64,000 nucleotides of DNA from Diplonema papillatum (GCA_030068145.1 JAPJBO010000984.1:1-64000), one strand, 5' to 3'. Positions 20,990 to 34,190 are shown, counted from the stretch's first letter. A program made the numbers and translations. Notes: generated by a model not told the origin, from the sequence alone.

Positions 20990-21060
20990 GGAATCTTAGT
21001 TTCGTGTTCAGGCGCTGCTTGTCTCTCATGTGTTTGATGCTAGCATCAAGTCTTCTCGGG
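20990..21060 (+). repeat. Rep-H first block, fragment
   Basis: AATCTTAGTTTCGTGTTCAGG then GATGCTAGCATCAAGTCTTC. Confidence 0.5.
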
Positions 21061-21540
21061 GGGAGTGGGTTGGAAAGGCTCTAGAAGAAGGACTAACTAA
21101 CAAGCATGGGGGGGGACGCGCTGGGGGTGGAGGGGCGGATAAATCCTAGTTTCTATCATAGTAGCAGGTCGGCCCAGTCCGAGTGCAAGAGCTGGTGATC
21201 ATCGACCTGCGGGTTCCCCTTCTGACTTTCATTCCGTGACAGTTGTCAAAATCTGGTCTGTCTTCAGCCTGGCCCACGTCTGGCGACAGTCTGGTTATAG
21301 TGTTGGCGAAGATGCAGTGCCCGCAAACGTCTGGCCGTTGCTGGATTATCGACACGCTCGTCATGTCTACGTACAGCGTTGGCGCGAGGATCTTCAGCAA
21401 AGTGAAACCTCTGAAGAGACACGCGCAAGGAGGCAGCTATACGACTCGGCACTGAATGCCTGACGCTAGCCCCATCCCAATTGCACTCTCTTCCTCAGTC
21501 GATGACATGGCTCGACTGAGCTTGCGCAGACAGCTTGACT
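21061..21540. other. unassigned, weak coding potential
   Basis: An 84-residue minus-strand reading frame (21400-21146) and overlapping plus-strand frames exist. None shows a domain or splice signals I trust. Confidence 0.25.
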
Positions 21541-21660
21541 GAGACGTGCCGACGGTTAGTTGACGGTAGCCAGACTGTCCAGCTAACGTAGACTGTCCAG
21601 CGTAGACTGTCCAGCTAACATAGACTGTCCAGCTAACGTCGACTGTCCAGCTACTGAAAG
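21541..21660. repeat. short tandem repeat AGACTGTCCAGCTAACGT
   Basis: Four to five imperfect 14-18-bp units share GACTGTCCAGC. Confidence 0.75.
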
Positions 21661-22078
21661 GAGGTCTGCCTCAGACAGACTGACTTTGAGCTGACGGAGG
21701 TAATTCAGGTGACTGTAGCCTGGCGGTTGCCTTGACTGAGACGAGCAGTCTGATGGTTAGGTTGACTTGCTGTAAGTCTGCCAGAAGAAGAAGAAAAAGG
21801 GGGAAGGGAGGGAAGACGAGGAGCCCATAGATTTGTTAGTTTGAGAAAGGGGAAAAAAAGTAACGAAATAAAGTGGGGTCGTCGTCGGTGCGTAATCGGT
21901 TCCAGTCAAAACGGGAAAAAGAAAAGACAAACAAAAAGGGGGCCATGGGAAAGGGGGGAAAATCTTAGTTTAATGTTTAGGCAGAGCACTGCCTCTCATG
22001 GGGGGGGGAGGACTTTAGTTAAGTGTTGTTAAGGCACACAGTCGGCCTTTTCGTCGTGTGGGAACGAGAACCCAGAAA

Positions 22079-22129
<51 letters not shown>

Positions 22130-22455
22130 GAAACGCACAAGCTCGGCATCTAGCCGATGCCTGATTCAAGTTGTCAGACTTCGCCTGACCAATTCGCCTG
22201 ACCTAAGTCTGTCGGAGTCAAAACGGCATGATTGGTCAAGCCGTCGGATCCGACAAAAGCCAGGCAAAGGCAAACGCAGGTTGTCTGGCGGGGTGTTTGA
22301 AATGATACGGTACTCAACTGTGTCTCTTGCCCTGTAAGTCACGGGCACATCCGGCAGAAGCTGAGTGTCTATGTGAAGCTGGGGAGGTGACAGACGCTGT
22401 GTCGAACAGACGGAAGAAACCCTGGGTCACAATTCAATTGAATTTTCTTTGAACC
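21661..22455. other. repeat debris with long A run
   Basis: It holds a Rep-H fragment (21960-22000), a 46-base A run (22082-22127) and short GCCTGAC reiterations. No gene seen. Confidence 0.4.
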
Positions 22456-22545
22456 AACCACACCCTGAAGGCTGTGTGAAGTTCTCTATTCGACTTTTCG
22501 TGGTGCATCAACTCCCTCAGTGAAACTGTGACAATGCCGGGCGTA
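22456..22545 (+). repeat. Rep-L, copy 1
   Basis: CACACCCTGAAGGCTGTGTG, then CAACTCCCTCAGTGAAACTG. Copy 2 is at 51515-51600. The second motif resembles the end repeat of the element at 28942-32422 (TTCCCTCAGTAAACTGCAG), so Rep-L may be a relic terminus of that class. Confidence 0.55.
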
Positions 22546-22576
22546 CGAACGGATCCGAGTGCAACACCAGTATGCC

Positions 22577-22956
22577 GAAATTGTTGACGCGGATCGCTCG
22601 ACCCGTGCCTGCAAGAATACGGGATTCTGCCGAAGGGAAGTCGAGTCAACGTCGAAGTGCTGCACACGTTCATGTCGGAGGTCATGCACGAGAGACGACG
22701 GCTGGAGAGAGAAGGAAGAGACCGGGCGGTCGGCAACCCCTGGAGACAACTGCACCCTGACGACTGCCCCCCGCGCCGGCTGGATTTCGAAGCAACCGCA
22801 GGACCGGAGACGTTCGCGGCGGTTGGAGGAGAGAGGTGGTTCCGGGCGCTGCAACATTGGCTGGATGGGATGTGCTGGTCAGTAGCGGGTGACGTTTCGA
22901 CAGCGGAGCTCGCGATCGATTCCGAAGTTTGCACCGGGCTCGATCTGCCGGAGTAG
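22577..22956 (+). CDS. probable exon of an unknown protein
   Basis: It is open from a TGA at 22577 to a TAG at 22954, with a GC-rich third position. It reads as a globular, Trp- and Arg-rich protein (LQEYGILPKGSRVNVEVLH, EVMHERRRLEREGRDR, GERWFRALQHWLDGMCW). There is no ATG at the upstream end; the internal ATG at 22657 or 22672 is an alternative start. A minus-strand frame of 215 residues overlaps but is Ser-rich and looks like its shadow. No domain is recognised. Confidence 0.4.
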
Positions 22957-23549
22957 TTTGTCCGGCGGCTGTTCGTGGATCGCCACAGACCGTCCACGCT
23001 ACGAGAGCACAGGCCGTCTCGGGGAGAAAGGTCCCCTACAACCGTGTCTGAGCAACCAACGAAGAAACTCAGGGCGTCCACTCCATACTCTCAGACGACG
23101 ATGCACCGTGGCTGCGTTGTAATCGTACACGGTAAAGTCCAGCCTCAGAAGCTGGCTAGACGTATGTTTTTGCAAGAATGCGGTTGTGGTATATATAGTG
23201 GTGCATAGTACTTGCCCTGTGTGGGGCCTCTACGTGGGTACCCGGTGTGGCACCACCATCCTTAGGTACGCAGGATGTGAATGCACCGTGAATACCTCTA
23301 GCCTCCTGCACACTATGAGAGTGCTATCAGCGGAGAGAGCAATACGAGATTCGTGACAGTTTTCAACAAAATGACCGAAAGTTTGCAGGTCGCTAGCGCA
23401 CACGTGCGCCTAGCGGCGGGCGCTAATTGGATTGACGCAGACAAACAGACACGCATGTTGTCTGTGGGATGCTACGTGCGACTTGCGGGAAGTTTTTCTC
23501 GCACTCCGCACGTGCTCGTCTCCAACGGGGGGATGTGCAACGCAAACTA
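22957..23549. other. spacer with Rep-F end
   Basis: GTCCAGCCTCAGAAGCTGG lies at 23139-23157. No gene seen. Confidence 0.35.
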
Positions 23550-23800
23550 GAGAGAGAGAGAGAGACGAGTTGGAGTGAGGGACCATCTCTCCGAGGAGTT
23601 TCCGGTCGCCTCACTACTGCCACGTGCGGGCGTAGGTCGTTCCGCCGGAGGCGCGGTGCGGGCCGCGGCCCCGTCACCGAAGGTTGCGGCGTCGGTGTTG
23701 ACACAACCGGGGCCGATCTGGCAGGCCGGCGAGCCCATTTCGCGGGGGAGCACCGCCTTGACGCGTAGCGGGCTCTCTTCTTCTTGGCAATTGCTAGATA
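23550..23800. repeat. Rep-G, copy 2
   Basis: Same block order as 4235-4505, beginning in (GA)n. Confidence 0.6.
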
Positions 23801-24844
23801 ACTAGATAAAATGAAGCTTCGCTCAGACTAGCTCGAAGGCAGTTGATTTTTTGGGGCAGTTTTTTTTTTTTTTTTTTTTTTGTCTACTGGCGGCGCGGGA
23901 GCTTGTTAAGCTCCGCTGATATTATTTTCCCCCTTTTTCTATAGATGGCCCAACCACGCACGATGGCGCCGGCCCGTCCCCAGGCATTTGAAGAAGAAGA
24001 AAAAGAAAAAGAAAAAGAAAAAGGCCGCTCCTGGTCCAGGAACGTGACGGTCAACCACAGCTTGCAAAGCTATGGTAAATTACTTTTTACCCATGCAGGA
24101 CAATCCCTGTTCGTGAGGTAGGATGCACCCCGAATACCTCCCTGCATCCAGCACACTGCGCCTCCCGAAAAACTGTATTGTTCGGGCGGCTTTGTTTCGC
24201 AGACTCATGTGGTATCGGGATTTGTATCTTTCGTGGCATGGCACATGTAGTGCAGTCTAGTGGTCTAGCTTGGTTTGCCGCTTTACCGTACTTGTTAGCA
24301 AGCACCCAAGTGCGAGGTTTGACGGGCGGCAACGCGGCCCGTCCGACAATATGCTCGAGGTAAGACAGCGGAGGAGAGTGTACGAGGAGCAGGAGTATCC
24401 TGTAGAGCATCTCTGCACCTGTCATCCTATGCAGGGCGGTGTATTGGTACTAGCAGGACGACGTGGTTGCTGTATAGCATACCACAGTGTTTGCAATGCG
24501 TTGTCGCAACGAAAATGAGACAGATGCGGTGCTGCCCCGGGGGGCCGCGCAGCAAAGGTGCGGATTCGCTGCACGACAGTGTCCGAGCCAAGCGAACGCG
24601 CGACTACGGAAAGGAGGACGAACCCCGGGCGCGAAACTGTCGTGGCAAATGAAAGAGACTGGCATGCACAACAGGCAGGAATGCTAAAACACTAGACCAC
24701 ATTCTGAATCGGAGCAGCACTCCGCTCTAGTGACATAGCTAACGAATCTGGCATGACCTCGCCTCGAATCTCAAATGACGACACTTATGCAGTACTCTGG
24801 CCGGTCCGTCGGCTGATAGACTGCGACGTACGTGGCACACAGTG
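23801..24844. other. unassigned region with one half of a long-range inverted repeat
   Basis: A T run lies at 23861-23881 and an AAGAAGAAGAAAAAG run near 23991. GGTCCAGGAACGTGACGGTCAACCACAGCTTGC (24020-24052) is inverted at 25818-25852. No convincing gene. Confidence 0.45.
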
Positions 24845-24965
24845 ATACTTTCAGGTTAGAACGCAGAATATATCTAAAGCGATAGTTTCAGGTTAGAACG
24901 CAGAATATATCTGCAGCGATAGTTTCAGGTTAGAACGCAGGATATATCTGCAGCGATGGCCTGCC
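24845..24965. repeat. tandem repeat, three 41-bp units
   Basis: The unit is GATAGTTTCAGGTTAGAACG followed by CAGAATATATCTGCAGC, in three units with few differences. Confidence 0.85.
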
Positions 24966-25708
24966 CCACTCACTAGGTGAGGAGTCCAAAAGCGAAGTCA
25001 AAACCGAAATCAGCCGAAAACTTCATTGATTTGACCGTTCGGTAATGAAAACGTGCGTCCTCAGCTACAGCATTCCCAGTCACTAATAAAACCCTTCACA
25101 ATAGAGCTACGGTAGACCGCGGTGTGCCGTGATAAACAGCTCCAAGGAGAATAGGATAGACTTGATAGACCGTGGTGCCGTGATAAAGAGAGGCAGTTCG
25201 ACGCAGTTCCGGTGCATAGAGTGGGCCGGCTTAGTACTATGGGCATCTGGCAGGGGGGCACGAGGGATGCGTCGTATTCCGGCGAAAACTGATTTAGCGA
25301 CTTGGTGGCCGTGTGCAGCTCGAATAGTGTGGCAGGCTTTTTGGGTGTCTGACAAGACGTTCGTGGAGCTCAGGTCTTGATGCAAGTAGATTGCCCCAGC
25401 CTCCTACAGCCCAGCAGCACGCCGATACTAGCACGGTATACGGTGTGCACTACACGGTGCATTCCCCTGCTGTACATGGGGCTGGAATTAGTAGTCGAAT
25501 TTTTTTTTCGAAATTTTTCCACCGATTTTCGGAGTTTTTCGGGTACTTTGACTCGTTTTTTTGCGAATTTTTCCGTTTTCTCTTCCTCAAGCCATCTTAG
25601 GTACCAGGGAAAGCCTGCTACACGGGAGCCAAGCTTCACGTGTTCGGCGGTGCTGCAAAGCCACGGGCCTACGGGTCAAGTGGCTACCGATTTCCCAAAC
25701 TAAAGCAT
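24966..25708. other. unassigned region
   Basis: A short imperfect duplication lies at 25105-25195 (TAGACCG..GGTG..GCCGTGATAAA) and T-rich, TTTTTCG-rich DNA at 25497-25590. No gene recognised. Confidence 0.3.
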
Positions 25709-25870
25709 CAAGGCGTGGCGCACCTTGGGGCTTGGCGCTCGCGCTGAACACAAGCTCGTCGAGACGGTCAGCCACAGGGCAGAGCGGACGGGGTTGTGGC
25801 ACTGTGCTGCCTCCGACTCAAGCTTTGCAAGCTGTGGTTGACCGTCACGTTCCTGGACCAGGAGCGTCCT
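25709..25870. repeat. Rep-I block copy 2 plus inverted partner of 24020-24052
   Basis: 25709-25803 matches 20880-20972. 25818-25852 is the reverse complement of 24020-24052. Confidence 0.65.
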
Positions 25871-26794
25871 TCTTCTTCTTCTTCGTCAAGCCGGGCCGCT
25901 AGACCCGGCTTGAGGAAGCACCACGCTCCACGGTGTGTTGTCACTTGAAGTGTCCAGCTGGGGCGATGCCTCCGGGGAAGCTGATTGCTTCGGTGCAGAT
26001 GCCAACTTGCAAACTGCCCCCTTCTTGCTTCTCAGCACAAAACCCGCGAAGGCACTGGCAGCTTAGCACCCATTCACCACTGTGCCGATGCTCTCTGCTG
26101 AGCTGGGAAAACAGGGCCAGCAGAAAGTCGTGCACGTCATGCTGGGGCTTGTGTCGTACCCCACATCCGTTGTCGCGGTGTGAAGCAGCACGTTCCCAAA
26201 TGGCGGTGGAGACCTCAAACTGTGAGACTTCCAAAACTGGACGGAAAGGAGATGTAGAGGAAGCATCCCTTCTAGGTTTCGGCTTTCGTGGTGAGCCAAT
26301 TGCGCGAATGAACACGTTCAAACTGCTTCGTGCACGTACTTTGTACGTCAGAGGCAATGGAATATGCCGAAATCTAGCAATACATGCTACTGGTCCTTCA
26401 GAAAGCAGAAGAATTGTATAGAAGGGGGGTTTTGCCTGGAGACGGCCTGATGTAAGAGAATGCGATCTCTCCTGTTTTTCTCTCATGCGTATCCACAAGA
26501 CACCCTACTACATGAAGAAACCGCAGCTTTCGAGGATAGTTGGTCCTGTCCCCGCGCGTGAAGCCTTTCAGGGGTCAACCCTTTCTTAACGAAGTTAGTC
26601 TAGTTGTCGTTGGGCCTCGCACGGGGCAGATCGTGATGCGATCGGTCGGCTGTTTGTATATAGGAGGAGACACTGTTTCCGGCGGCGAAGGCAGGCAGAC
26701 TGCATTTGCGAAGTCTCGGTCGGCGAGGAAGGGCCACCGCACACAGTTACACACGCATCACAAAAGGATGCGTGTGTAATGATGCGGTGAGTGC
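25871..26794. other. unassigned region, possible minus-strand exon
   Basis: A 185-residue minus-strand frame (26498-25941) includes a globular-looking stretch (QHDVHDFLLALFSQLSREH). There are no clear splice signals or domain, so I do not call a gene. Confidence 0.25.
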
Positions 26795-27320
26795 GTCAAA
26801 AAGCGCCTGCCGGCGGAGACCTGCTGTCGCCTCAAGCAGCATCATCACGGATTGGATGGTCTAAGGCCGCGGATGCACTTTTGCACACCTCGCAGACTAG
26901 GACGCTGCGGCGATTACGTAGCTGCAAACAAAGTATTAGCCAGCTGCTGCCCCAAGCACCACGCAAACAGGAGAAGCGCGCATACTCACACACACACAGC
27001 ATCACAAAAAGCCGTCAAAAAAGCGCCTACTGGCGGAGACCTGCGTTCGCCTCAAGCGGCATCATCACGGATCGGATGGTATACGGCCGAGGATGCACTT
27101 TTTGCACAGCTCGCAGACTAGGACGCTGCGGCGATTACTCAGCTGCAAACGAAGTATTAGCCAGCTGCTGCCCAAAGCACCACGCAAACAGAAGAGCGAA
27201 CAGAGACCCCCACTCCCAACCCGGGGGTGCATCGGCCGTCACCTAGCCATATCTGAGCGTGGTCGTACTTTCGTGAAGGGAGGCACCACGTTAAATCAGG
27301 CCCGCACCACACACACGCAC
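26795..27320 (+). mobile_element. two tandem copies of the LINE 3' end
   Basis: 26795-26990 and 27018-27250 each repeat the C-terminal coding segment of the 43.4-kb LINE (DGLRPRMHFCT, LGRCGDY, LASCCPKHHANRR). Each ends in an ACACAC tract. The second copy continues through the LINE 3' UTR (GTGGTCGTACTTTCGTGAAGG) to a CACACACACGCACTC tail at about 27320. Confidence 0.8.
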
Positions 27321-27387
27321 TCAGTGCACGAGCGGTTGGAAAGGCTCTTGCCCTGAGGCGAAAGGGGATGTTGAGGAGGCGGCGAGG

Positions 27388-27501
27388 CTACGCGTCGGAC
27401 TTTTCGGATTTGAGCTGCTCGCACTCGTGCATGTGCTCCGGCCAATGCGACGCTTGGCACTCACTTCCGCAGTAGTAGGTCTTCATGCAGACAGAGCAGA
27501 C
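27388..27501 (-). CDS. MYND-finger protein, exon 2 (C-terminus)
   Basis: The exon follows a CCGCAG/G acceptor (27502/27501), is in phase 0 and ends in TAG (27388-27390). It encodes 37 residues: CSVC, YYCGSEC, then HWPEH and HEC. These are the last six zinc ligands of a MYND finger, a protein-protein interaction module that binds Pro-rich motifs. The first CxxC pair is missing here but is supplied by the end of the exon at 34306, at exactly MYND spacing. I therefore assign both exons to one gene. Confidence 0.82.
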   Translation of the reverse strand, partial: VCSVCMKTYYCGSECQASHWPEHMHECEQLKSEKSDA

Positions 27502-27569
27502 CTGCGGGTTCGGATTGAAAGTCTTTAAGCGTTTCGGGTAGGGTCAGACTTGGTCCTCGGGAAAAATTG

Positions 27570-27815
27570 CAACCGATGTCTTTTTTTGTTCTTCGCTTTC
27601 ACCACCGTGTGATTTTTTTTTTCCTCAGACTGTTTTCTCACTCGGGACTGTGTGACGTGTTGTGGTTGTGTGTCGTGTGTAGGGGTAGGACCCGCATGAC
27701 CTCACGTCCGTTCAACACGTGGTTCGGTAGTTGCAGCACTTGGGTTCCCTTCGGATCTGTGTCTGGCAGCATCGTCGAGCATTTCCTTCGAAACTGCGCT
27801 TACGGAAAAAACGCA
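27570..27815 (+). repeat. Rep-D SINE-like repeat
   Basis: TTGTTCTTCGCTTTCACCACC to GCGCTTACGGAAAAAA. It is full-length compared with 19256-19530. Confidence 0.65.
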
Positions 27816-28059
27816 CCTGGCGCTTCCTTTTTTTGTGCGCACTTCCTTCAACCCTGTTTTGTTCATCTAACGGGTGTGGGGATAGTACGCTGCCATCGAT
27901 CGGTTTATGTTCTCGACAAATTGCATTTGTTCGACACAAAATACTCGAGGGGCTGCCTTGTGCTCATTTCGAAGGAGGCTAGAGGGGGAGAAAACAATAC
28001 AACTACAAAGTGGGTCTTTTTTTGTTGAACGCTTACGCCGCCACTAAACCCAGATTTAC

Positions 28060-28345
28060 CTGTGTTTCGTGTGGGCTACAGCACATTTACCTCCTTTGAT
28101 CTATCGCAACTGGCAGTCTCCTCAAGCATTTCCTACAAAGCAGGTGCCTATACAAAAAAAAAAAGAAGTGCGAAAACGGGGTTTGTCCAGGGCCTTTCCG
28201 TGTTGTTCTGCAGATATTTGAGCTATAAATGTGTCTATGTTTTCGCTCGTCTTTTTAAACATGGTTCGGTGCGCAAATGGTGTCAGCCGAAGCTGGTGAA
28301 GCTTCGGCACCGCCCACGACATATGTGTTTGAAGAACTGCCGACC
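28060..28345 (+). repeat. diverged Rep-D plus Rep-M
   Basis: CGCAACTGGCAGTCTCC...CCTACAAAGCAGGTGC recurs at 28376-28425. Rep-M (28165-28345; GCGCAAATGGTGTCAGCCG) recurs at 34015-34190. Confidence 0.55.
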
Positions 28346-28426
28346 TGGTTGCTGATGAGTACCACACCTTGAGATTTCGCAACTGGCAGTCTCCCCAAGT
28401 ATTTCCTACAAAGCAGGTGCGTATAC

Positions 28427-28941
<515 letters not shown>

Positions 28942-29234
28942 GAATGGTCGCGGTATCTCCTTGCCTGCTGCTCGATACGTCGGGGATTCTGCTGGGTCTC
29001 TTCAAGATAACAACTCAAAACCATTTCAACTAACTCCAGGAAGGTCATGGCAACTCCACGCCTGCTACGTGTATCTTCAAGCTAAGATAAATCCATTTCA
29101 ACTAATCCACTGATGCGCTATCTTCGAGGCCTGTCAAGAGGAAGGAAACATGCACTGAACCTAGCAACAGACTGACTTGCGAACGGGATGAAAGGAGTGG
29201 TCCAGACGTACCAACGCCGACCAAGACGATCACC
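28942..29234 (-). repeat. split direct repeat a, outer copy
   Basis: Identical over nearly its whole length to 29365-29657 (offset 423). It starts GAATGGTCGCGGTATCTCC immediately after TAG. Confidence 0.93.
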
Positions 29235-29253
29235 CGGGGGCAAGGGTGGGTGG

Positions 29254-29364
29254 GAATTTGTTTAACGTTTTAACTAGCTAAGGTTGACCTCCTGTTGGAG
29301 TGGTTCACATTGGTTCCGAGCACTGACGGCAATTCAATGCGCCAATTCCCTCAGTAAACTGCAG
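29254..29364 (-). repeat. split direct repeat b, inner copy
   Basis: Matches 32312-32422 (offset 3058) and ends CCCTCAGTAAACTGCAG directly against repeat a. Confidence 0.93.
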
Positions 29365-29652
29365 GAATGGTCGCGGTATCTCCTTGCCTGCTGCTCGATA
29401 CGTCGGGGATTCTGCTGGGTCTCTTCAAGATAACAACTCAAAACCATTTCAACTAACTCCAGGAAGGTCATGGCAACTCCACGCCTGCTACGTGTATCTT
29501 CAAGCTAAGATAAATCCATTTCAACTAATCCACTGATGCGCTATCTTCGAGGCCTGTCAAGAGGAAGGAAACATGCACTGAACCTAGCAACAGACTGACT
29601 TGCGAACGGGATGAAAGGAGTGGTCCAGACGTACCAACGCCGACCAAGACGA

Positions 29653-31330
29653 TCACCTTCCTTCCACCCCGCCGCCAGTAAAGAATGCCACCACCGCCTG
29701 TGTGACGGAAGCAATAGACTTCGGAGTCAGCGACGTCAGGGGCACCCGCGATGGGAGATCTGCAGGGTTCCCTTCGCTCCGCACCCAGCGGACAGAGAGT
29801 GCGCAACCAAGGGTTCGCACCCTGGCAAGACCAGAGACCACCGCGTTGTTCAGGTCTGCGTCTCGCATGCTGAACCCTTTCCGCGCTACTCCCTGCACGG
29901 TGGTATTGTCCACCACAACATCGATCCGTCCACCGGCAAAGGCGTCCGGGATCGACATTGCCGAACGTTCGAAGGCCATGGCCTCTAGAACATTAATGTG
30001 CAGCCTCGATTCCTCGGCTGACCAGGGAGCCCCCAAGATGGTTATCTCCGCCGTACGAGAGTCCACGAGAACACCACCCCATCCCTTCTTGCTCGCATCA
30101 ACGAACACTGTCAACGACGGTACAGGGAGCTTCGTCGGTATTGCCCGTGGCCTCATGACCGCGTCTATCCAACCTTGCAAAGATGAGCGTATGCATGGAG
30201 ACAGGGAAACTTGTTCCGTCGGCATCCTCGTTCCTCGGTTCAACGAGTTCGTTACTCTGCGCATGAATTTCAGCGCAAACCAGAACGAGCCGGGGAAAAT
30301 GCCCGCAATTGCAGATGCGTGGAGCAGCCTGCCCCCCAAGGCTTCGATATCACCGGCAGAAAGCGACGAAGCCTGGAGCTCGTACCGCGTCGTCATCAGC
30401 TTTCTGCAAAGCTTGCTGCTCAGCGAGACCTGCGAGACACTGTGTCGCCAGTCGACCCCGATGAATTCATAACGGGGTGCAGCCGTCCGGGAATCAGCGT
30501 CTTTCCATGTCAGCGAGCAGTCCACCGCCGTCTGGTCCAACCGCCGCGTCGCTGCAAGAACGCACTGCCTTGAGCCAGCGTAGCGAATGTTGTCGACCCA
30601 AACATGGACAACAACTTCACCCTCAACGAGCTCCGGCAACACGAAGTCGGGATGCCCGGCTGACACCGCTGCCAGCGTGTGCATGAGCTCGGGCGCACAT
30701 GCATGGCCCATCGGGAGACGGTTCAACTCCCACCAGCTGCCGTCGTCCGTTGTGAAACGGAACAAGTGTCGAACGGCTTTCGGGATCTCTATTGCGTAGA
30801 ATCCCGTGCGGAAGTCACGAGTAGTCCCGCACTCTTCATGTACTGCGCCCAAGTAGTGGGACACGTGAGCCAACGGAACGGACGCAACATAACCGGCGGC
30901 TTCAGCCGCACGGTTTCCGTCGAGGGTCCAAAGAATGAACCGTTGCCGAAGAGAACCGTCTTTCTCCTCAAGAACCGTGAACGGCACCGAGGCCCAGGGG
31001 CCCGGGCCTGCTGCCCTCGCGGCTATCTCGTACTCCTCGAGCTGCTTCGCGTGACCCAAAACCAGCCTCGACGGGGATCCAAGCGACGGCAGAATGCTGC
31101 TCACGTCCGGGTAAAACGTCTTCCGCCACGTGTCGTCGAAGCGCGAGCGAACGCTTTCGGTCATGCGGGCACGCAGTTTGTTGACGTCCATCGGCTTGAC
31201 TGCGGCCACATGCAAAGGGGACTGGCGCTCTGCCGGCGTCCGAGGCAGCCGAGTCGACCCACCGCGACGCGTCACCGAGTGTGCCCGCAGCGTCCGAAAC
31301 GCCTGATCCGACCGCAGATGGCGACTCAGA
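29653..31330 (-). CDS. reverse transcriptase / RNase H polyprotein (DIRS/VIPER type)
   Basis: The minus-strand frame stays open from 31866, but coding-like sequence for this protein begins near 31330, where the recombinase ends. RT blocks: YAIEIPKAVRHLFRF (motif A region), LPMGHACAPELMHTL (motif B-like) and VVHVWVDNIRY (motif C). In motif C the usual YxDD reads WVDN. RNase H follows with all four acidic sites: TVFVDASKKGWGG, HINVLEAMAFE, DVVVDNTT and SEGNPADLPSR. It copies the element RNA into DNA. The stop lies just inside repeat a. It may be expressed by reinitiation or frameshift from the overlapping recombinase ORF. The VDN is shared by the decayed relative at 63.2-64 kb, so it is a family trait rather than damage. 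Confidence 0.88.
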
Positions 31331-32215
31331 GATGCTTCGTCGCCTTCGCGGTTCCGAGGACCCGGGCGAGGGCGAGCAGATTGCCGCCGTAACGAATCGT
31401 TGTTTCCGAGATCGCTCCTTCCGTCCCACCCGGTTCTTCGTGCTTGGCGAGCCGGTGTACGCTGCACAGCGGGATCGAAACGCCACTCGCAATCAGGTCG
31501 AACAGACGCGTCACTGCACCCCTTTTGATGGAGTGCGCCGAGTAGCGTCGCATCTCGGGGGATCGCGTCCACATCGAATCCAGGCCCGTTGTCGTCAGAG
31601 AACACAGTTCGTCGAAGGGGGCACTCGCCTGGAACATCTCGGCCAGTTCGGGCGTCAGAGGGCCCACTATCACGGCAAACCTCGACGGTTTGAACGGGTT
31701 CCACCGTCGGCCTTTCGGGGTTTGCTCCCAGTCGATCACGATCTCCTCCGGCGCGACACGCAGAAACTGCTTCGAGGACAGGGCGGCAGCCTCGGCCCAC
31801 CTCGACGCCGATTTCCATGCCAGCAGAGTGCACATTTTCACCGCCGGCGCCTGCGATAACGCCCACTGCACAAGTGTCGCTCTGTCCACAGGTACTGCCT
31901 GAGCCCGCGGCACCGCCGCCCCGAGTTGCGCAGTGCCGAAGCCATCATCCGCAATGGCTGGTTCTCTAATCCCATCGCCGCAAATGTCGCTGAAAGCGCC
32001 TTCGCGTACCCCAGGAGGCCCTGAGGACGAACCCCTGTCGCCGCAACAAACAGGCAGGCTGTGTCCGCATTCAGTTGCAGTTGCTGCTGTACGGTCCATG
32101 CACAGAGTCGGCGCCACAGTCTGCGGCGGTCCTGCAGAGTAGAATCCGCCCACATTTGTTGCATCAGAGCCACAAGCCGTGCCTCGGCACCCGTACGCGT
32201 CACTCGAACCTCCAT
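31326..32215 (-). CDS. tyrosine recombinase of the retrotransposon, frameshifted
   Basis: The N-terminal core-binding part (from MEVRVTRTGAEARL at 32215) is in one frame to about 31915. The catalytic part (from AAVPRAQAVPVDRATLVQW) is in the next frame; at CTCGGGGCGG a minus-1 shift would join them. The catalytic half has the first Arg in KSASRWAEAAAL, the H-x-x-K-R box in YSAHSIKRGAV (Lys where many have Arg), a late His in HRLAKHEE and the nucleophile Tyr in TIRYGG. It would integrate the circular DNA copy without target duplication. Whether the shift is a mutation or programmed is open. Confidence 0.8.
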
Positions 32216-32311
32216 CGTACGGCCGGTGGACCAGAAGCTCCGCTTGTCAGCATTCGCTGAACCGCACGACCCACATTCGTCGGTGGCTGTTGCTGCATCA
32301 CTACGGCCCGC

Positions 32312-33530
<1,219 letters not shown>

Positions 33531-33542
33531 CTAGGTGCTTAT

Positions 33543-34005
33543 ATCATACAGGTCAAACCTTGTGTCTTTTTGGCGTTTATTTTTGGTAACAGGGATTTAG
33601 ACCCCCACCTCTTCCGGGGAAAACTGGGCTTTTAAATTGAAAAAAAAAAAAAAAAAAAATCTGGAACAAAAACTGCGGTGCTTTTTTGATGAAGTTGGGC
33701 AAATTTCTTTTTTGTTTTTACATAAGCGCCAGCTTGAAAGGAAATGCTCGACGATGCTGCCCGACAAAGAACAGAGGGGATCCCAAGTGCTGTAACTACC
33801 GAACCACGTGTTGAACGGACGTGAGGTCATGCGGGTCTACTCCTACACGACAAACCACACACACACAACAGGTCAAAAGTCCTGAGTGAGAAAACAATAC
33901 ACGGTGGTGTAAGCGAGGAACAACAGGGGACTTTTTCTTGGAGGCCGTCGGCCCCGCGGCAGCGTTTACCAAAAAGACACAAGGTTTTGACCCTGCATGA
34001 CGTAC
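33543..34005. mobile_element. MITE-E, copy 3, split by a Rep-D insertion
   Basis: MITE-E ends lie at 33543-33580 and 33963-34002. Between them an inverted Rep-D (33715-33935) interrupts the usual interior. Confidence 0.65.
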
Positions 34006-34014
34006 AAAAGGAAG

Positions 34015-34190
34015 AAGGACGAAGAAGAAGTGTGAGAACGGGTTTTTGCCTAGAGGCTTTTCGTGTTATTTTGCAAATGCTTTGAGCTATCTTCGTGTCT
34101 GTGCTTTCAGTCGTCTTCTTAACCATGGTTAAGTGCGCAAATGGTGTCAGCCGAAGCTGGTAAAGCTTCGGCGCCGCCCACGTTATGTTT
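34015..34190 (+). repeat. Rep-M, copy 2
   Basis: GAGCTATCTTCGTGTCTG, GCGCAAATGGTGTCAGCCG and AAGCTTCGGCGCCGCCCACG, as at 28165-28345. Confidence 0.6.

Noticed and set aside
22434-23081. 215-residue minus-strand frame
   Set aside because: Ser- and Arg-rich without a domain. The overlapping plus-strand frame is more globular and the lower end lies in Rep-L.
31330-31866. N-terminal 180 residues of the long RT frame
   Set aside because: They overlap the recombinase coding region in another frame and look like its shadow; the RT-specific sequence starts near 31330.
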